In this document: in pieces, positions 42,356 through 50,304 of the stretch
Position numbering within the stretch: position 1 is the first letter of the stretch
Layout: each line of letters opens with the position of its first letter
Source of the DNA: Microbacterium arborescens
GTDB taxonomy: Bacteria > Actinomycetota > Actinomycetes > Actinomycetales > Microbacteriaceae
DNA length: 64,000 bases
Reading direction: 5' to 3'
NCBI GenBank assembly: GCA_003339645.1
Contig: QNUV01000021.1
Location: forward strand, 124,001 to 188,000
Notes under the pieces: generated by a model
The model's database searches: none
Seen by the model: only the letters and a program-made list of their open reading frames with translations
Told to the model about the DNA's origin: nothing
Translations under genes and position numbers: made by a program

Positions 42356-42781
42356 TCAGTTCTCGATCGGCACCACCGGCGCGGCTGCGTCGGTCGTGAC
42401 CTCGACCTTGCGCGGCTTGGCCTTCTCGCTGACCGGGATGGTGACGGTGAGGACGCCGTTGTTGTACGTCGCGGCGATGCCCTCCGTGTCGACGCCCTGG
42501 CCGAGGTTCAGCTGGCGCAGGAAGCTCGCGGCTTCACGCTCGCGCGTGATCCACTTCACTCCGTCACCGCTCGCGAGCGTGCGCTCGGCGCGGATGGTCA
42601 ACAGCTGGCCGTCGACGTCGATGTCGACCGAGCCCGGGTCGATGCCCGGCAGGTCGGCGGTCATCACGTAGTGGTCGCCGTCACGGTAGAGGTCCATCGG
42701 CATGCGACGGGGGCCGCGGCGCGTGTCGAAGAGGCTCGAGGCGATGCGGTCGAGGTCGCGGAACGGGTCGTAAGTAGCCAT
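42356..42781 (-). CDS. Hsp20/alpha-crystallin family heat-shock protein
   Basis: A 141-residue ATP-independent chaperone that holds unfolding proteins. The N-terminal arm includes YDPFRDLDRIASSLFD, and the alpha-crystallin domain (about 35-125) has DHYVMTADLPGIDPGSVDIDV and the closing YNNGVLTVTIPV. A charged C-terminal tail follows. The ATG at 42781 has AAGGGAAAG upstream. The promoter (TTGGCA, 18 bases, TAATCT) is overlapped by a CIRCE element, and a HAIR-like repeat lies in the leader, so both HrcA and HspR may repress it. Confidence 0.93.
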   Translation of the reverse strand: MATYDPFRDLDRIASSLFDTRRGPRRMPMDLYRDGDHYVMTADLPGIDPGSVDIDVDGQLLTIRAERTLASGDGVKWITREREAASFLRQLNLGQGVDTEGIAATYNNGVLTVTIPVSEKAKPRKVEVTTDAAAPVVPIEN

Positions 42782-42822
42782 CGATCTTTCCCTTCTCTGA
42801 TGCTTCATGTTGAGATCTGGAA

Positions 42823-42843
42823 GTTGAGCCCTGTCGGCTCAAC
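42823..42843. promoter_or_regulatory. HAIR-like element (HspR-type repeat)
   Basis: GTTGAGC-N7-GCTCAAC matches the spacing of HAIR (CTTGAGT-N7-ACTCAAG) with the TTGAG/CTCAA core intact but both outer bases changed. It lies in the hsp20 leader, just downstream of the CIRCE element. A further TTGAG half-site lies at 42810-42814. Confidence 0.55.
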
Positions 42844-42853
42844 TGCATTCAGA

Positions 42854-42880
42854 TTAGCACTCTCCCCCATCGAGTGCCAA
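42854..42880. promoter_or_regulatory. CIRCE element (HrcA operator)
   Basis: TTAGCACTC-N9-GAGTGCCAA on the plus strand, one base off the canonical CIRCE. It overlaps the -35 to -10 region of hsp20 and lies 73 bases before its ATG. Confidence 0.9.
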
Positions 42881-42930
42881 GGGTTCTCGCACGGCGAACA
42901 GCGCCCGGAGACGGGGCGCGGAAGGGCCTC

Positions 42931-44343
42931 TCAGCACTCGACGACGTTGACAGCGAGCCCGCCCTCGCTCGTCTCCTTGTACTTGTGCGACATGTCGATC
43001 CCCGTCTGCCGCATCGTCTCGACGACGGCATCCAGCGAGACGTAGTGCTGCCCGTCGCCCCGCAGCGCGAGACGGGCAGCGGTGACCGCCGTCGACGCGG
43101 CGATCGCGTTGCGTTCGATGCACGGGATCTGCACGAGACCGCCGACCGGGTCGCACGTGAGCCCGAGGTGGTGCTCCATCGCGATCTCCGCCGCGTTCTC
43201 GATCTGCGCGTTGCTGCCACCCATGACCGCCGTCAGGCCCCCGGCCGCCATCGCGCACGCGGACCCGACCTCGGCCTGACACCCGCCCTCCGCACCCGAG
43301 ATCGAGGCGTTCGCCTTGAAGAGCGAGCCGAGCGCCGTCGCGGTCAACAGGAACCGCCGAATGCCGCGCCGACGGTCGAGATCCTCCGAGGCCAGGCGCG
43401 ACTCCGCCGCGAACCGCCACCAGTACATCGCCACCGCGGGAAGAATCCCCGCGGCCCCGTTGGTGGGCGCGGTGACGACGCGTCCGCCCGACGCGTTCTC
43501 CTCGTTGACGGCGAGCGCGAAAGCACCGAGCCACTCCCCCGGGAGCTCCCGCCCACCCGCGGCTTCGGCCGCCTCGAGCTGCGCGCGCATCGCGCCCGCG
43601 CGCCGCCGCACGCGCAGCATCCCGGGCAACGTGCCCTCGGCACGCAAGCCCGCATCGACGCACCCCGACATCGCATCCCAGATCGCGTCGAGCCCCGCGG
43701 CGACCTCAGCCTCGGGACGAAGCACCTCCTCGTTGCGGCGCGCGAGCCCGGCGATGCTCACCCCGTCGCGCTCGCACAGCTCGAGCAGCTCGGCCGCCGT
43801 GCTGAACCGGTACGGCCACGCGACATCGCTGCTGGCTCCGCCTCCCGCTCCCCGCGGACCGGCGTCTGCCCCCGCCCGGCGGATGAATCCACCCCCGACC
43901 GAGAGATACGTGTCCGACGCCACGAGATGGCCGGCGGCATCCCACGCGCTCAGCGTCATCGCGTTCGGATGCTCCGGCAGTCGCGTCCGCGGCTCGAAGG
44001 TCACATCGCCTCGCGAGAACGGCACCGGATGCCGGCCTGCGAGCAGCAGAGGTGAGCCGTCCGTCCAGCTCGTCCACGCCGCGCGGACCGCATCGGGATC
44101 GACCGTCTCGGGCGCGTGGCCCTGCAACCCCGCGACCACCGCGTCGGGAGTGCCGTGCCCGATGCCGGTCGCTCCGAGCGACCCGTACAGCACGCAACCG
44201 ACGCGCACGACCTCGGGCAGCCTGCCGGCGGCCTCGAGCCCGACGGCGAAAGCTCGGGCGGCGCGCAACGGGCCGACCGTGTGGGAGCTCGAGGGTCCTA
44301 CACCGATGGAGAACAGCTCGAACGCCGAGACGTAAGCGCTCAC
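42931..44343 (-). CDS. sdaA: L-serine ammonia-lyase (L-serine dehydratase)
   Basis: Deaminates L-serine to pyruvate with a [4Fe-4S] cluster. The single-chain 470-residue form joins the beta part (FELFSIGVGPSSSHTVGP at the N-terminus) and the alpha part with GCQAEVGSACAMAAGG and LTCDPVGGLVQIPC, which supply the cluster cysteines. The GTG start follows TAGCCT by six bases, so the gene is leaderless. Its end is 50 bases from the CIRCE element of hsp20. It is divergent from the FUSC-type gene. Confidence 0.94.
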   Translation of the reverse strand: MSAYVSAFELFSIGVGPSSSHTVGPLRAARAFAVGLEAAGRLPEVVRVGCVLYGSLGATGIGHGTPDAVVAGLQGHAPETVDPDAVRAAWTSWTDGSPLLLAGRHPVPFSRGDVTFEPRTRLPEHPNAMTLSAWDAAGHLVASDTYLSVGGGFIRRAGADAGPRGAGGGASSDVAWPYRFSTAAELLELCERDGVSIAGLARRNEEVLRPEAEVAAGLDAIWDAMSGCVDAGLRAEGTLPGMLRVRRRAGAMRAQLEAAEAAGGRELPGEWLGAFALAVNEENASGGRVVTAPTNGAAGILPAVAMYWWRFAAESRLASEDLDRRRGIRRFLLTATALGSLFKANASISGAEGGCQAEVGSACAMAAGGLTAVMGGSNAQIENAAEIAMEHHLGLTCDPVGGLVQIPCIERNAIAASTAVTAARLALRGDGQHYVSLDAVVETMRQTGIDMSHKYKETSEGGLAVNVVEC

Positions 44344-44432
44344 ACCTCCAGGCTACGCCAGCATCTGCCGTACGCACCGGGCGACGTCAAGGGCCTGCCG
44401 ACGGATACGCCACGCGCCTATCGTCGCGACCG

Positions 44433-45503
44433 ATGACCACCCCATCCCACCCCCGTCTGGCATCGCTCAAGGCAGCCGCGCGCACCGCGGGTGGCGAGGC
44501 CTTCGCGGTCTCGCGCCTACTGCTCGCCGGCAAGGCGGCCCTCGCCGCCGCGATCGCCTGGTACCTCGCGCCGCATGTGCCGTTCGCGCACGACGAGTAC
44601 TCCTACTACGCGCCGCTCGGCGTGCTCGTGAGCATGTACCCGACGATCGCCGACTCCGCCAAGGCGGGCCTGCAAGCGCTGGGAGGCCTGGCCATCGGCA
44701 TCGCGATCGGCCTCGCGGGACTGTGGATCGTCTCCGGACCCAGCCCGCGGATCGTCGGCGTGGCGATCGTCGTCGCCGCGGGCGTCGCCGTCGGCGGCAT
44801 CCGAGCTCTCGGCACCGGCCGAGACTGGATCGCCATCGCGGCGCTGTTCGTTCTGCTGCTGGGCGCGAACGACGCCGGCGGCTTCTCGGTGTCGTACCTC
44901 GTGACGATGGCGTTCGGCGTGCTCATCGGGGTGGCCGTCAACCTCGCGGTCGTCCCACCCCTGTACCTCCGGCGGGCCTCCACCCGCCTGTCGCAGCTGC
45001 GCGACGCGGTCTCGGACCGGCTCGAGATGCTGGCGACCTCGGTCGCCGCCGGCGAACCCGCCGATTCGGCGGGCCAGCGCTACCTCGGAGAGATCCTCGA
45101 CGCCGTCTCGGCCGACGTGCGCGAGGCCGCCCGCAGCCGCAAAGCCCATCCGCTCGCTCGGCGCCGCCGCGGCATCGAGGCCGAGAACGACCGCCGCTTG
45201 AGAGCGCTCGAGAACACTGTGCGCCAGACGATCGAGCTCGGCGACGGCATCGACGGCCTCCCCCTCACCCCCGACGCCGCGCCGCTGCGCGCCGAGCTCG
45301 CCGAGGCCGTACGGGCCACAGCGCGAGCCGTCGCACGACCTCTGGGCGACCCGGCGACGGCAGCCACGGTCGAGGATGCCGAGAAGGCGCTCGCCCGCGT
45401 CGTCGCAACGGTGCCCGCGGACGGCGATGGTCGCATCTCGCCGTGGACGCGCACCGCCGTCGATCTCAGCCGGATCATCGAGGCATCCCGCCCGTTCTCG
45501 TGA
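44433..45503 (+). CDS. FUSC/aromatic-acid-exporter-like membrane protein
   Basis: A 356-residue protein with an N-terminal block of about five or six helices (residues 30-175, with YYAPLGVLVSMYPTIADSAKAGLQALGGLAIG) and a soluble helical C-terminal half. This is the layout of FUSC/ArAE proteins involved in efflux of aromatic compounds. The substrate is unknown. The ATG at 44433 follows TATCGT by eight bases. A second FUSC-type gene lies at 56756-57832. It ends ten bases from the convergent oxidase gene. Confidence 0.8.
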   Translation: MTTPSHPRLASLKAAARTAGGEAFAVSRLLLAGKAALAAAIAWYLAPHVPFAHDEYSYYAPLGVLVSMYPTIADSAKAGLQALGGLAIGIAIGLAGLWIVSGPSPRIVGVAIVVAAGVAVGGIRALGTGRDWIAIAALFVLLLGANDAGGFSVSYLVTMAFGVLIGVAVNLAVVPPLYLRRASTRLSQLRDAVSDRLEMLATSVAAGEPADSAGQRYLGEILDAVSADVREAARSRKAHPLARRRRGIEAENDRRLRALENTVRQTIELGDGIDGLPLTPDAAPLRAELAEAVRATARAVARPLGDPATAATVEDAEKALARVVATVPADGDGRISPWTRTAVDLSRIIEASRPFS

Positions 45504-45512
45504 ACCGGTGAA

Positions 45513-46766
45513 TCAGCGAGCGGCGATGCCCAGCACCCGCTCGAGGTACGGACCCGAGAACTTACCGGTCGGGTCGACACGCGCCACGAGCTCGCGGAAA
45601 TCAGCGAGACGCGGGAGCGAATCGCCGATGGGCATCGAGAAGACCTTGCCCCAGTGCGGCCGGGGGTCGAACGGAGCGAGCACGCGCTCCACATTCGCGA
45701 TCGCCTCGCGGACCGCATCCGGTTCGTTCTTCCACGTGAAGTGGATGCACACACTGTCGCGCCCGAACCCGGGAGAGAGCCAGAGGTCATCGGCGGCGAC
45801 GGTGCGCAGCTCGGTCACGAGAAGGGCGGGCTCGACCCGGTCGGCGATCGAGCGGACGGCCGCGATCGCCTCGACGGCCACCGCACGGTCGACCCAGTAC
45901 TCGGTCTGGATCTCGTCGCCGTTGGACGGGGTCGCGTCGATGCGGAAGTGCGGCAGGCGCTCGCACCAATCCCCGGGGATGCCGCCCTGCTCGGTCGTGT
46001 TGTCGACTCCGTCGGCCGCGGGCGAGTCCGCCTTGACCCTGACGCGCCGAGCGCTCAGCACGCGTTCCGGCATGTCGGGGGCCGACGCGGCTTCGAGGCG
46101 CTCCTTGATCCACACTTCGCCGACATCCGGCGTCTTCCAGCGGGTGAAGACGCTGACGCTGTACCCTGACGCCGTCACCTCGTCGAAGCGCTCGAAGAGA
46201 TCGTCCCAGGTGAGCCCGGCATAGGTGTCCTGGCGCACCTGGTAGGTCGGCTCGATCGCGAGCGTCAGCCGGACGACCGGCCCGAGTGCGCCGAGGTGGA
46301 CGACGCTGCCGGCGAAGTCGGCGTCACCGGCCGAGACCGTGCGCAGCTCGCCGTCCGGAGTGATGAACTCCAGCGCCCGCACCGCCGTCGCGAGCGACCC
46401 GTTGCCGTCGCCCGACCCGTGCGTCGACGTCGCCGTCGCACCACCGACGGAGATGTGCGGCAGCGAACCCATGTTGTGCAGCGCCCAGCCGTGATCGGCG
46501 AGGTGCCGAGCGACGACGGCATAGCGCGTTCCGGCTCCCACCGTCACGGTCCGCGCATCCTCATCGACGGTGATGTCGGCGTCGAGCCCGGTGAGATCGA
46601 GCAGGACGCCGGCCGTGTCGGCGAGGTCGTTGAACGAATGCCGTGTGCCCAGCGACCGGATGCGCTCGTGCGAGGCGACCATGCGTCGAGCCTCGTCGAT
46701 CGTCGTCGGTGCGAGTACAGCTTCGGCGGTGAAGGTGTGTGTTCCGGCCCAGTTCCGTTCGGTCAC
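45513..46766 (-). CDS. FAD-linked oxidase, alditol/xylitol oxidase-like
   Basis: A 417-residue flavoenzyme of the VAO/PCMH fold that oxidises sugar alcohols or related lactones. The FAD domain has RSLGTRHSFNDLADT near residue 37 and GGATATSTHGSGDGNG near 108, and the C-terminal domain has the ALO-type WGKVFSMP motif. The His that may carry covalent FAD is in the former pair. The GTG start follows TAGCGT by six bases (leaderless). The closest described relative is AldO; no sugar-alcohol pathway genes adjoin it. Confidence 0.85.
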   Translation of the reverse strand: MTERNWAGTHTFTAEAVLAPTTIDEARRMVASHERIRSLGTRHSFNDLADTAGVLLDLTGLDADITVDEDARTVTVGAGTRYAVVARHLADHGWALHNMGSLPHISVGGATATSTHGSGDGNGSLATAVRALEFITPDGELRTVSAGDADFAGSVVHLGALGPVVRLTLAIEPTYQVRQDTYAGLTWDDLFERFDEVTASGYSVSVFTRWKTPDVGEVWIKERLEAASAPDMPERVLSARRVRVKADSPAADGVDNTTEQGGIPGDWCERLPHFRIDATPSNGDEIQTEYWVDRAVAVEAIAAVRSIADRVEPALLVTELRTVAADDLWLSPGFGRDSVCIHFTWKNEPDAVREAIANVERVLAPFDPRPHWGKVFSMPIGDSLPRLADFRELVARVDPTGKFSGPYLERVLGIAAR

Positions 46767-46841
46767 GCCCCCACGCTACGCGATGACCGCTGAGAATGTG
46801 CAGCACCACAACAAAGTCGTCGGCGTGGAACGGAAAACAAA

Positions 46842-46866
46842 GAAGCCCCCGCAGAGCGGAGGCTTC
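46842..46866 (-). terminator. Intrinsic terminator of tRNA-Arg
   Basis: GAAGCC and GGCTTC arms with CCGC/GCGG inside form an 11-base stem with one mismatch; on the minus strand it is followed by TTTGTTTT. It ends the tRNA transcript. Confidence 0.8.
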
Positions 46867-46889
46867 TCGTTCACTGTCTCAACACAGTG

Positions 46890-46962
46890 TGCGCCCGAAG
46901 GGACTCGAACCCCTAACCTTCTGATCCGTAGTCAGATGCTCTATCCATTGAGCTACGGGCGC
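46890..46962 (-). tRNA. tRNA-Arg (anticodon ACG)
   Basis: A 73-base cloverleaf on the minus strand: seven-base acceptor GCGCCCG paired with CGGGCGC, D-arm GCTC/GAGC, anticodon stem TCTGA/TCAGA with loop CTACGGA (anticodon ACG), and T-arm containing TTCGAGT. CCA is not encoded. It reads CGU, CGC and CGA once the first anticodon base is deaminated. Confidence 0.96.
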
Positions 46963-47039
46963 AGTGCCTGGGAATCTCTCCCGGGCCGTCGTCAAGCATA
47001 GCCCGCTCTCGCGCAAAGAGCGAATCGAGCGCGGAACGG

Positions 47040-47657
47040 CTAGTCGATCACCGGCGCAGCCGCGGAATCCACGGCCTCATCGCGCTCGACCGCCTGCCGC
47101 TGGACATTGCGACGCTGCGAGCGGAGACGCGGGAGGTCGACCATCCGCAGGGCCTGCATGCGCGCCGTGCGCATGCGCTCGTAGTCGGGTTCGAGATCGG
47201 GCCGCGCCGCCTCGATGCGAAGCGTGCGGTCGATGTTCCCGGCGACCTCGGCCCACGCGGCCTCCCGCGCATCAGCGATGAGCTTGCGCAGCTCCGCCTC
47301 GTCGGCCGCGCGCTCGCGCAGCTCTTTGGCGATGCGCAGCGACTGCTTGCGACGTCGACGCAGATTCGACACGTCCCGGCTGCGGTAGTCGTGCGTCCCG
47401 CCCGAGTCGCTGTAGCGGCCGCTCGCGGCCTTGCGTTCGCGATGGGTGCGCTCGGCGTCGGCCTCGGCCTCCTCCGCGAGAGAGATGAGGGCGTCGCGCG
47501 CGTCGTCCAGGAAGCGGTCGGCCTCGAAATCGCGCCCGTCGGCGAGGATGTCGACGAGGATGGCGTTCTTGAGCGCGAGGCGGGTCGCCGCGGAGGCGAT
47601 GTACAGCCCTTCGGCGACGATCTCCGAGCTCTTGGTACGCGCTTGACGGGTGGCCAA
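47040..47657 (-). CDS. Conserved charged helical protein
   Basis: A 205-residue soluble protein, very rich in Arg, Glu, Asp and Ala, with long helical and coiled-coil-like runs (DDARDALISLAEEAEADAERTHRERKA; LRRRRKQSLRIAKELRERAADEAELRKL). It resembles actinobacterial proteins annotated variously as hypothetical or asparagine synthase, but no synthase motif is present here, so I would not use that name. The start is an unusual TTG at 47657, supported by GAGGAGGGG six to nine bases upstream. It lies next to tRNA-Arg. Function unknown. Confidence 0.72.
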   Translation of the reverse strand: MATRQARTKSSEIVAEGLYIASAATRLALKNAILVDILADGRDFEADRFLDDARDALISLAEEAEADAERTHRERKAASGRYSDSGGTHDYRSRDVSNLRRRRKQSLRIAKELRERAADEAELRKLIADAREAAWAEVAGNIDRTLRIEAARPDLEPDYERMRTARMQALRMVDLPRLRSQRRNVQRQAVERDEAVDSAAAPVID

Positions 47658-47701
47658 CGCTGCCCCTCCTCACCTCACCCCAATCCTACGGGGCGCGCGC
47701 C

Positions 47702-48139
47702 TCAGCCGAGCTTGGCGATGATCGCCGCGATCCTCCTCGCGCGGGTCTCCGGCGCCTTCGCGGACTCGACGTTCCCGACATGCGCCTTCCGCGCGCTCGG
47801 CGGCAGTCGGTCGAACGCTTCCCCCGCGCCGGCGTCCGTCAGCGCGGCGGCGAGATCGGTCGGTACCTCGACCTCCCGCGGCGCCTCGTCGAGTTCGATG
47901 TCGACGACGATCGCATCGCCTCCCGCGAGGCCGCTCTCGCGCCGCCGCTCCGCCGAGAAAGGGATGAGCGCGAGCCCCCGCATCGACCCCACCGTGCTGC
48001 GGAAGGCGAAGCCGTTGACGGTGACCGAGACGGCGGGGCGACGACCGCCACCGAGCGCATCCAGTATCGAGAACGGCACCTCGATGCCGGTGTTGTTTCC
48101 GAACTGGGACAGCGTCGTCTCGAATCGCACGCTTCTCAT
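47702..48139 (-). CDS. DUF1905 and YdeI/OmpD-associated domain protein
   Basis: A 145-residue cytoplasmic protein. Residues 1-85 form a DUF1905 barrel (FETTLSQFGNNTGIEVPF, then FRSTVGSMRGLALIPFS), and residues 95-145 match the YdeI/OmpD-associated helical end (DLAAALTDAGAGEAFDRLPPSARKAHV and ESAKAPETRARRIAAIIAKL). The function is unknown. The ATG at 48139 is taken over a GTG two codons upstream, with moderate confidence. It is divergent from the DUF4383 gene across a 209-base gap in which I see no clear element. Confidence 0.82.
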   Translation of the reverse strand: MRSVRFETTLSQFGNNTGIEVPFSILDALGGGRRPAVSVTVNGFAFRSTVGSMRGLALIPFSAERRRESGLAGGDAIVVDIELDEAPREVEVPTDLAAALTDAGAGEAFDRLPPSARKAHVGNVESAKAPETRARRIAAIIAKLG

Positions 48140-48348
48140 TACCACCGCGGCGCCCGACTACACAAGCAGGGTGAGCCGTGAACTCGCTGACCATAGCCTC
48201 GCTTCACGGCCTGGGCCTGACTCCCCATCGATATCGACGAACACACAAGATCGGACGCTCCGGGCCCGCCCAGTGGCAAACCGATCTGCCCCTGTCACCG
48301 AACAACCGCAGCACCGCGACATCCGTCGCCCAATGGGAGGGAACCCTC

Positions 48349-48765
48349 ATGCGTACATCACCGAACCGCCTCGTGGCGATCATCTTCGGCGCCGTCTACA
48401 TCCTCGTCGGCCTCCTCGGCTTCACCGTGACCGCGGGCGTCGACTTCATCGCCACCGAGGGTGGCCTGCTGCTCGGCATCTTCGAGGTCAACCCGCTGCA
48501 CAACATCGCGCACCTCCTGATCGGTGCCGCGCTGCTCATCGGCGGCCTTTCCGGCGTCCGCGCCGCGAAGGGCGTCAACATCACCGTCGGCGCGGCCTAC
48601 CTGCTGCTCGGCATCGTCGGCTTCTTCATTCAGGACAGCGCCGCGAACGTGCTCGCCCTGAACACCGCCGACCACTTCCTCCACCTCGCCAGCGCCCTCG
48701 TGCTGCTCGGCGTCGGCCTCGGCACCGACCGCGCGGTCGACACCCGCCGCACCGCCGTCGCCTGA
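48349..48765 (+). CDS. DUF4383 family membrane protein
   Basis: A 138-residue four-helix membrane protein. The segments LVAIIFGAVYILVGLLGF, LLLGIFEVNPLHNIAHLLIGAAL and DHFLHLASALVLLGVGL are the DUF4383 core, with the His in NPLHNIAH and HFLHLA in matching places. GGGAGG lies eight bases before the ATG at 48349. Its TGA overlaps the ATG of the next gene by one base. The family has no known role; the pair resembles small membrane stress proteins. Confidence 0.88.
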   Translation: MRTSPNRLVAIIFGAVYILVGLLGFTVTAGVDFIATEGGLLLGIFEVNPLHNIAHLLIGAALLIGGLSGVRAAKGVNITVGAAYLLLGIVGFFIQDSAANVLALNTADHFLHLASALVLLGVGLGTDRAVDTRRTAVA

Positions 48766-49310
48766 TGAACACCGCCGCGCTCACCCGCTCCTGGCCCACG
48801 CTCGCCGCGTGGGGGGCTGGTCTGCTCCAGCTCGGCGTGGGCGCGGGCATGATCACCCAGGGCACCGGCGCCGCCGATCGCGGCGTCGGTGTCGTGGCGG
48901 TAGCGGTCGGGGCGGCCGCCCTCGGTTGGGGCGTCGCCGCCCTGACCCGCGGCCGCCTCGTCGCTCCCCGTGTCGCGATGGCCATCGCCGTCGCCGGCAC
49001 GATCGCATCGGGGCTCGCTCTCGCAGCGGACCCGATGCGGATCAGCGTTCACGCCGTCGGCGTGACCGTTCTCCTCCACGTCGCCTACGGCGTGGCCGCA
49101 GCGGCTGTCGTCCGCCGGGCGCGCACAGCGCCCGCGGGCTCCTCCCCCGCCGAAGCCCGCTCCACCCCGCGGACGAGCGTCATCGGGCTCGTCGCCGGTT
49201 GCGTCATCGTGGCCGGACTCGTCACGCCGGCGCTCGGGGCCACAGAGGCGGGTCGCAACGCTCCGAGCCACTCCGACCACCCGCTGTTCTCCACCGAGCA
49301 CAGCCACTGA
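48765..49310 (+). CDS. Membrane protein with histidine-rich tail
   Basis: A 181-residue protein with about five hydrophobic helices, no recognised domain and a tail ending SHSDHPLFSTEHSH, which holds four histidines and could bind a metal. The start overlaps the DUF4383 stop by one base (TGATG), so it is coupled to that gene. It converges on the epimerase gene 22 bases farther on. A related trait of the upstream protein is also His-containing helices; any metal role is inference. Confidence 0.72.
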   Translation: MNTAALTRSWPTLAAWGAGLLQLGVGAGMITQGTGAADRGVGVVAVAVGAAALGWGVAALTRGRLVAPRVAMAIAVAGTIASGLALAADPMRISVHAVGVTVLLHVAYGVAAAAVVRRARTAPAGSSPAEARSTPRTSVIGLVAGCVIVAGLVTPALGATEAGRNAPSHSDHPLFSTEHSH

Positions 49311-49332
49311 TCCGCCGAGCGCGGCCGCGAGA

Positions 49333-50304
49333 TCAGATCGCGCTGATGCGCCAGGACGCCTCGACCGTGGCGGCCGGCTCGATGAGGATGAGCCCGGCGT
49401 CGTAGTCGTACCGCGCGGCGTTGAAGGCATCCGGGGCGCACGTCATCGGCTCGACCGCCAGACCCGCGCGGTGCCCCGGCTGAGCCGGTCCCCCGGGCAG
49501 ATCGGCCGTGTGCACCTGGACCCACGTGCACGCGGCATCCCACGAGATCGCGACTCCCGTTCCCGACGGGTCGGTCACCCGCACCGCGGCGATGCCGTCC
49601 TCGGCGCGCGAGAGCGTCGTGAACGCGTGATCGATCTCGACGGGGCCCAGCGTCCGCGGCTCGCGGAAGTCGAACTCCGCGACGTCCGCGACGTCACCCA
49701 GCCCGACGGGCGAGAGCCGGTCGGGGGTGACCTCGAGCACGCGAGCTGCCGGCAGTTCGAGCGTCCACTCGTCCAGCGGCGCCGATCCGGCGACGAGATA
49801 CGGGTGCGGGCCGGTGCCGAAAGGCGCGGCATCCGCGCTCTCGTTCGTCGCCCGCACCGTCTGCGTCAGGCCGTCGGCGCCGAGGCGGTAGGTCGTCTCG
49901 ATGCGGACGGTCCAGGGGTAGGCGGTCTGCGCGACGATCGTGGCGCCGAGCGTCACGTGATCGGCGGCGACGACGACGGGCTCGAAGTCGAGCCAGGCCA
50001 CCAGCCCGTGCAGCGCGTGGTGGCGCTCCGGCTCGGTGAGAGCGAGACGATAGCGGGTGCCCGCCACCTCGTACTCACCGTCGACGACGCGGTTCGGCCA
50101 CGGGGCGAGGGTCGCACCCCGGTAGCCCGGGCGCACTTCGTCTTCGCCGTACGGGACGACGAGGTCGCGCCCGGCGACGCGGAAGGAGCGCAGCGACGCC
50201 CCCACGCTCGCCACGATCGCCTCAGCGTCGCCGAATCGCAGCACGTACGACGTTCCGGATGCCGCCACGGGCGTCCCCTCTCGGTTCTGGTTCTCGGAGA
50301 TCAC
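49333..50304 (-). CDS. Aldose 1-epimerase family protein
   Basis: A 323-residue galactose-mutarotase-like beta-sandwich. Landmarks include [19 protein letters not shown], the His pair in [10 protein letters not shown], the His in GTGPHPYL and the catalytic Glu in [14 protein letters not shown]. It interconverts sugar anomers and probably helps arabinose or a related sugar enter the pathway. The GTG start overlaps the araA stop by four bases, so it is the third gene of the araB-araA-galM operon. Confidence 0.9.
   Translation of the reverse strand: MISENQNREGTPVAASGTSYVLRFGDAEAIVASVGASLRSFRVAGRDLVVPYGEDEVRPGYRGATLAPWPNRVVDGEYEVAGTRYRLALTEPERHHALHGLVAWLDFEPVVVAADHVTLGATIVAQTAYPWTVRIETTYRLGADGLTQTVRATNESADAAPFGTGPHPYLVAGSAPLDEWTLELPAARVLEVTPDRLSPVGLGDVADVAEFDFREPRTLGPVEIDHAFTTLSRAEDGIAAVRVTDPSGTGVAISWDAACTWVQVHTADLPGGPAQPGHRAGLAVEPMTCAPDAFNAARYDYDAGLILIEPAATVEASWRISAI

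Noticed and set aside
46570-47001. Open frame encoding APEGTRTPNLLIRSQMLYPL
   Set aside because: This peptide is the translation of the tRNA-Arg on the other strand, a well-known false gene product.
47391-48764. Long open frame running into the 181-residue membrane protein gene
   Set aside because: The upstream part is antisense to other genes; the real start is the ATG overlapping the DUF4383 stop at 48765.
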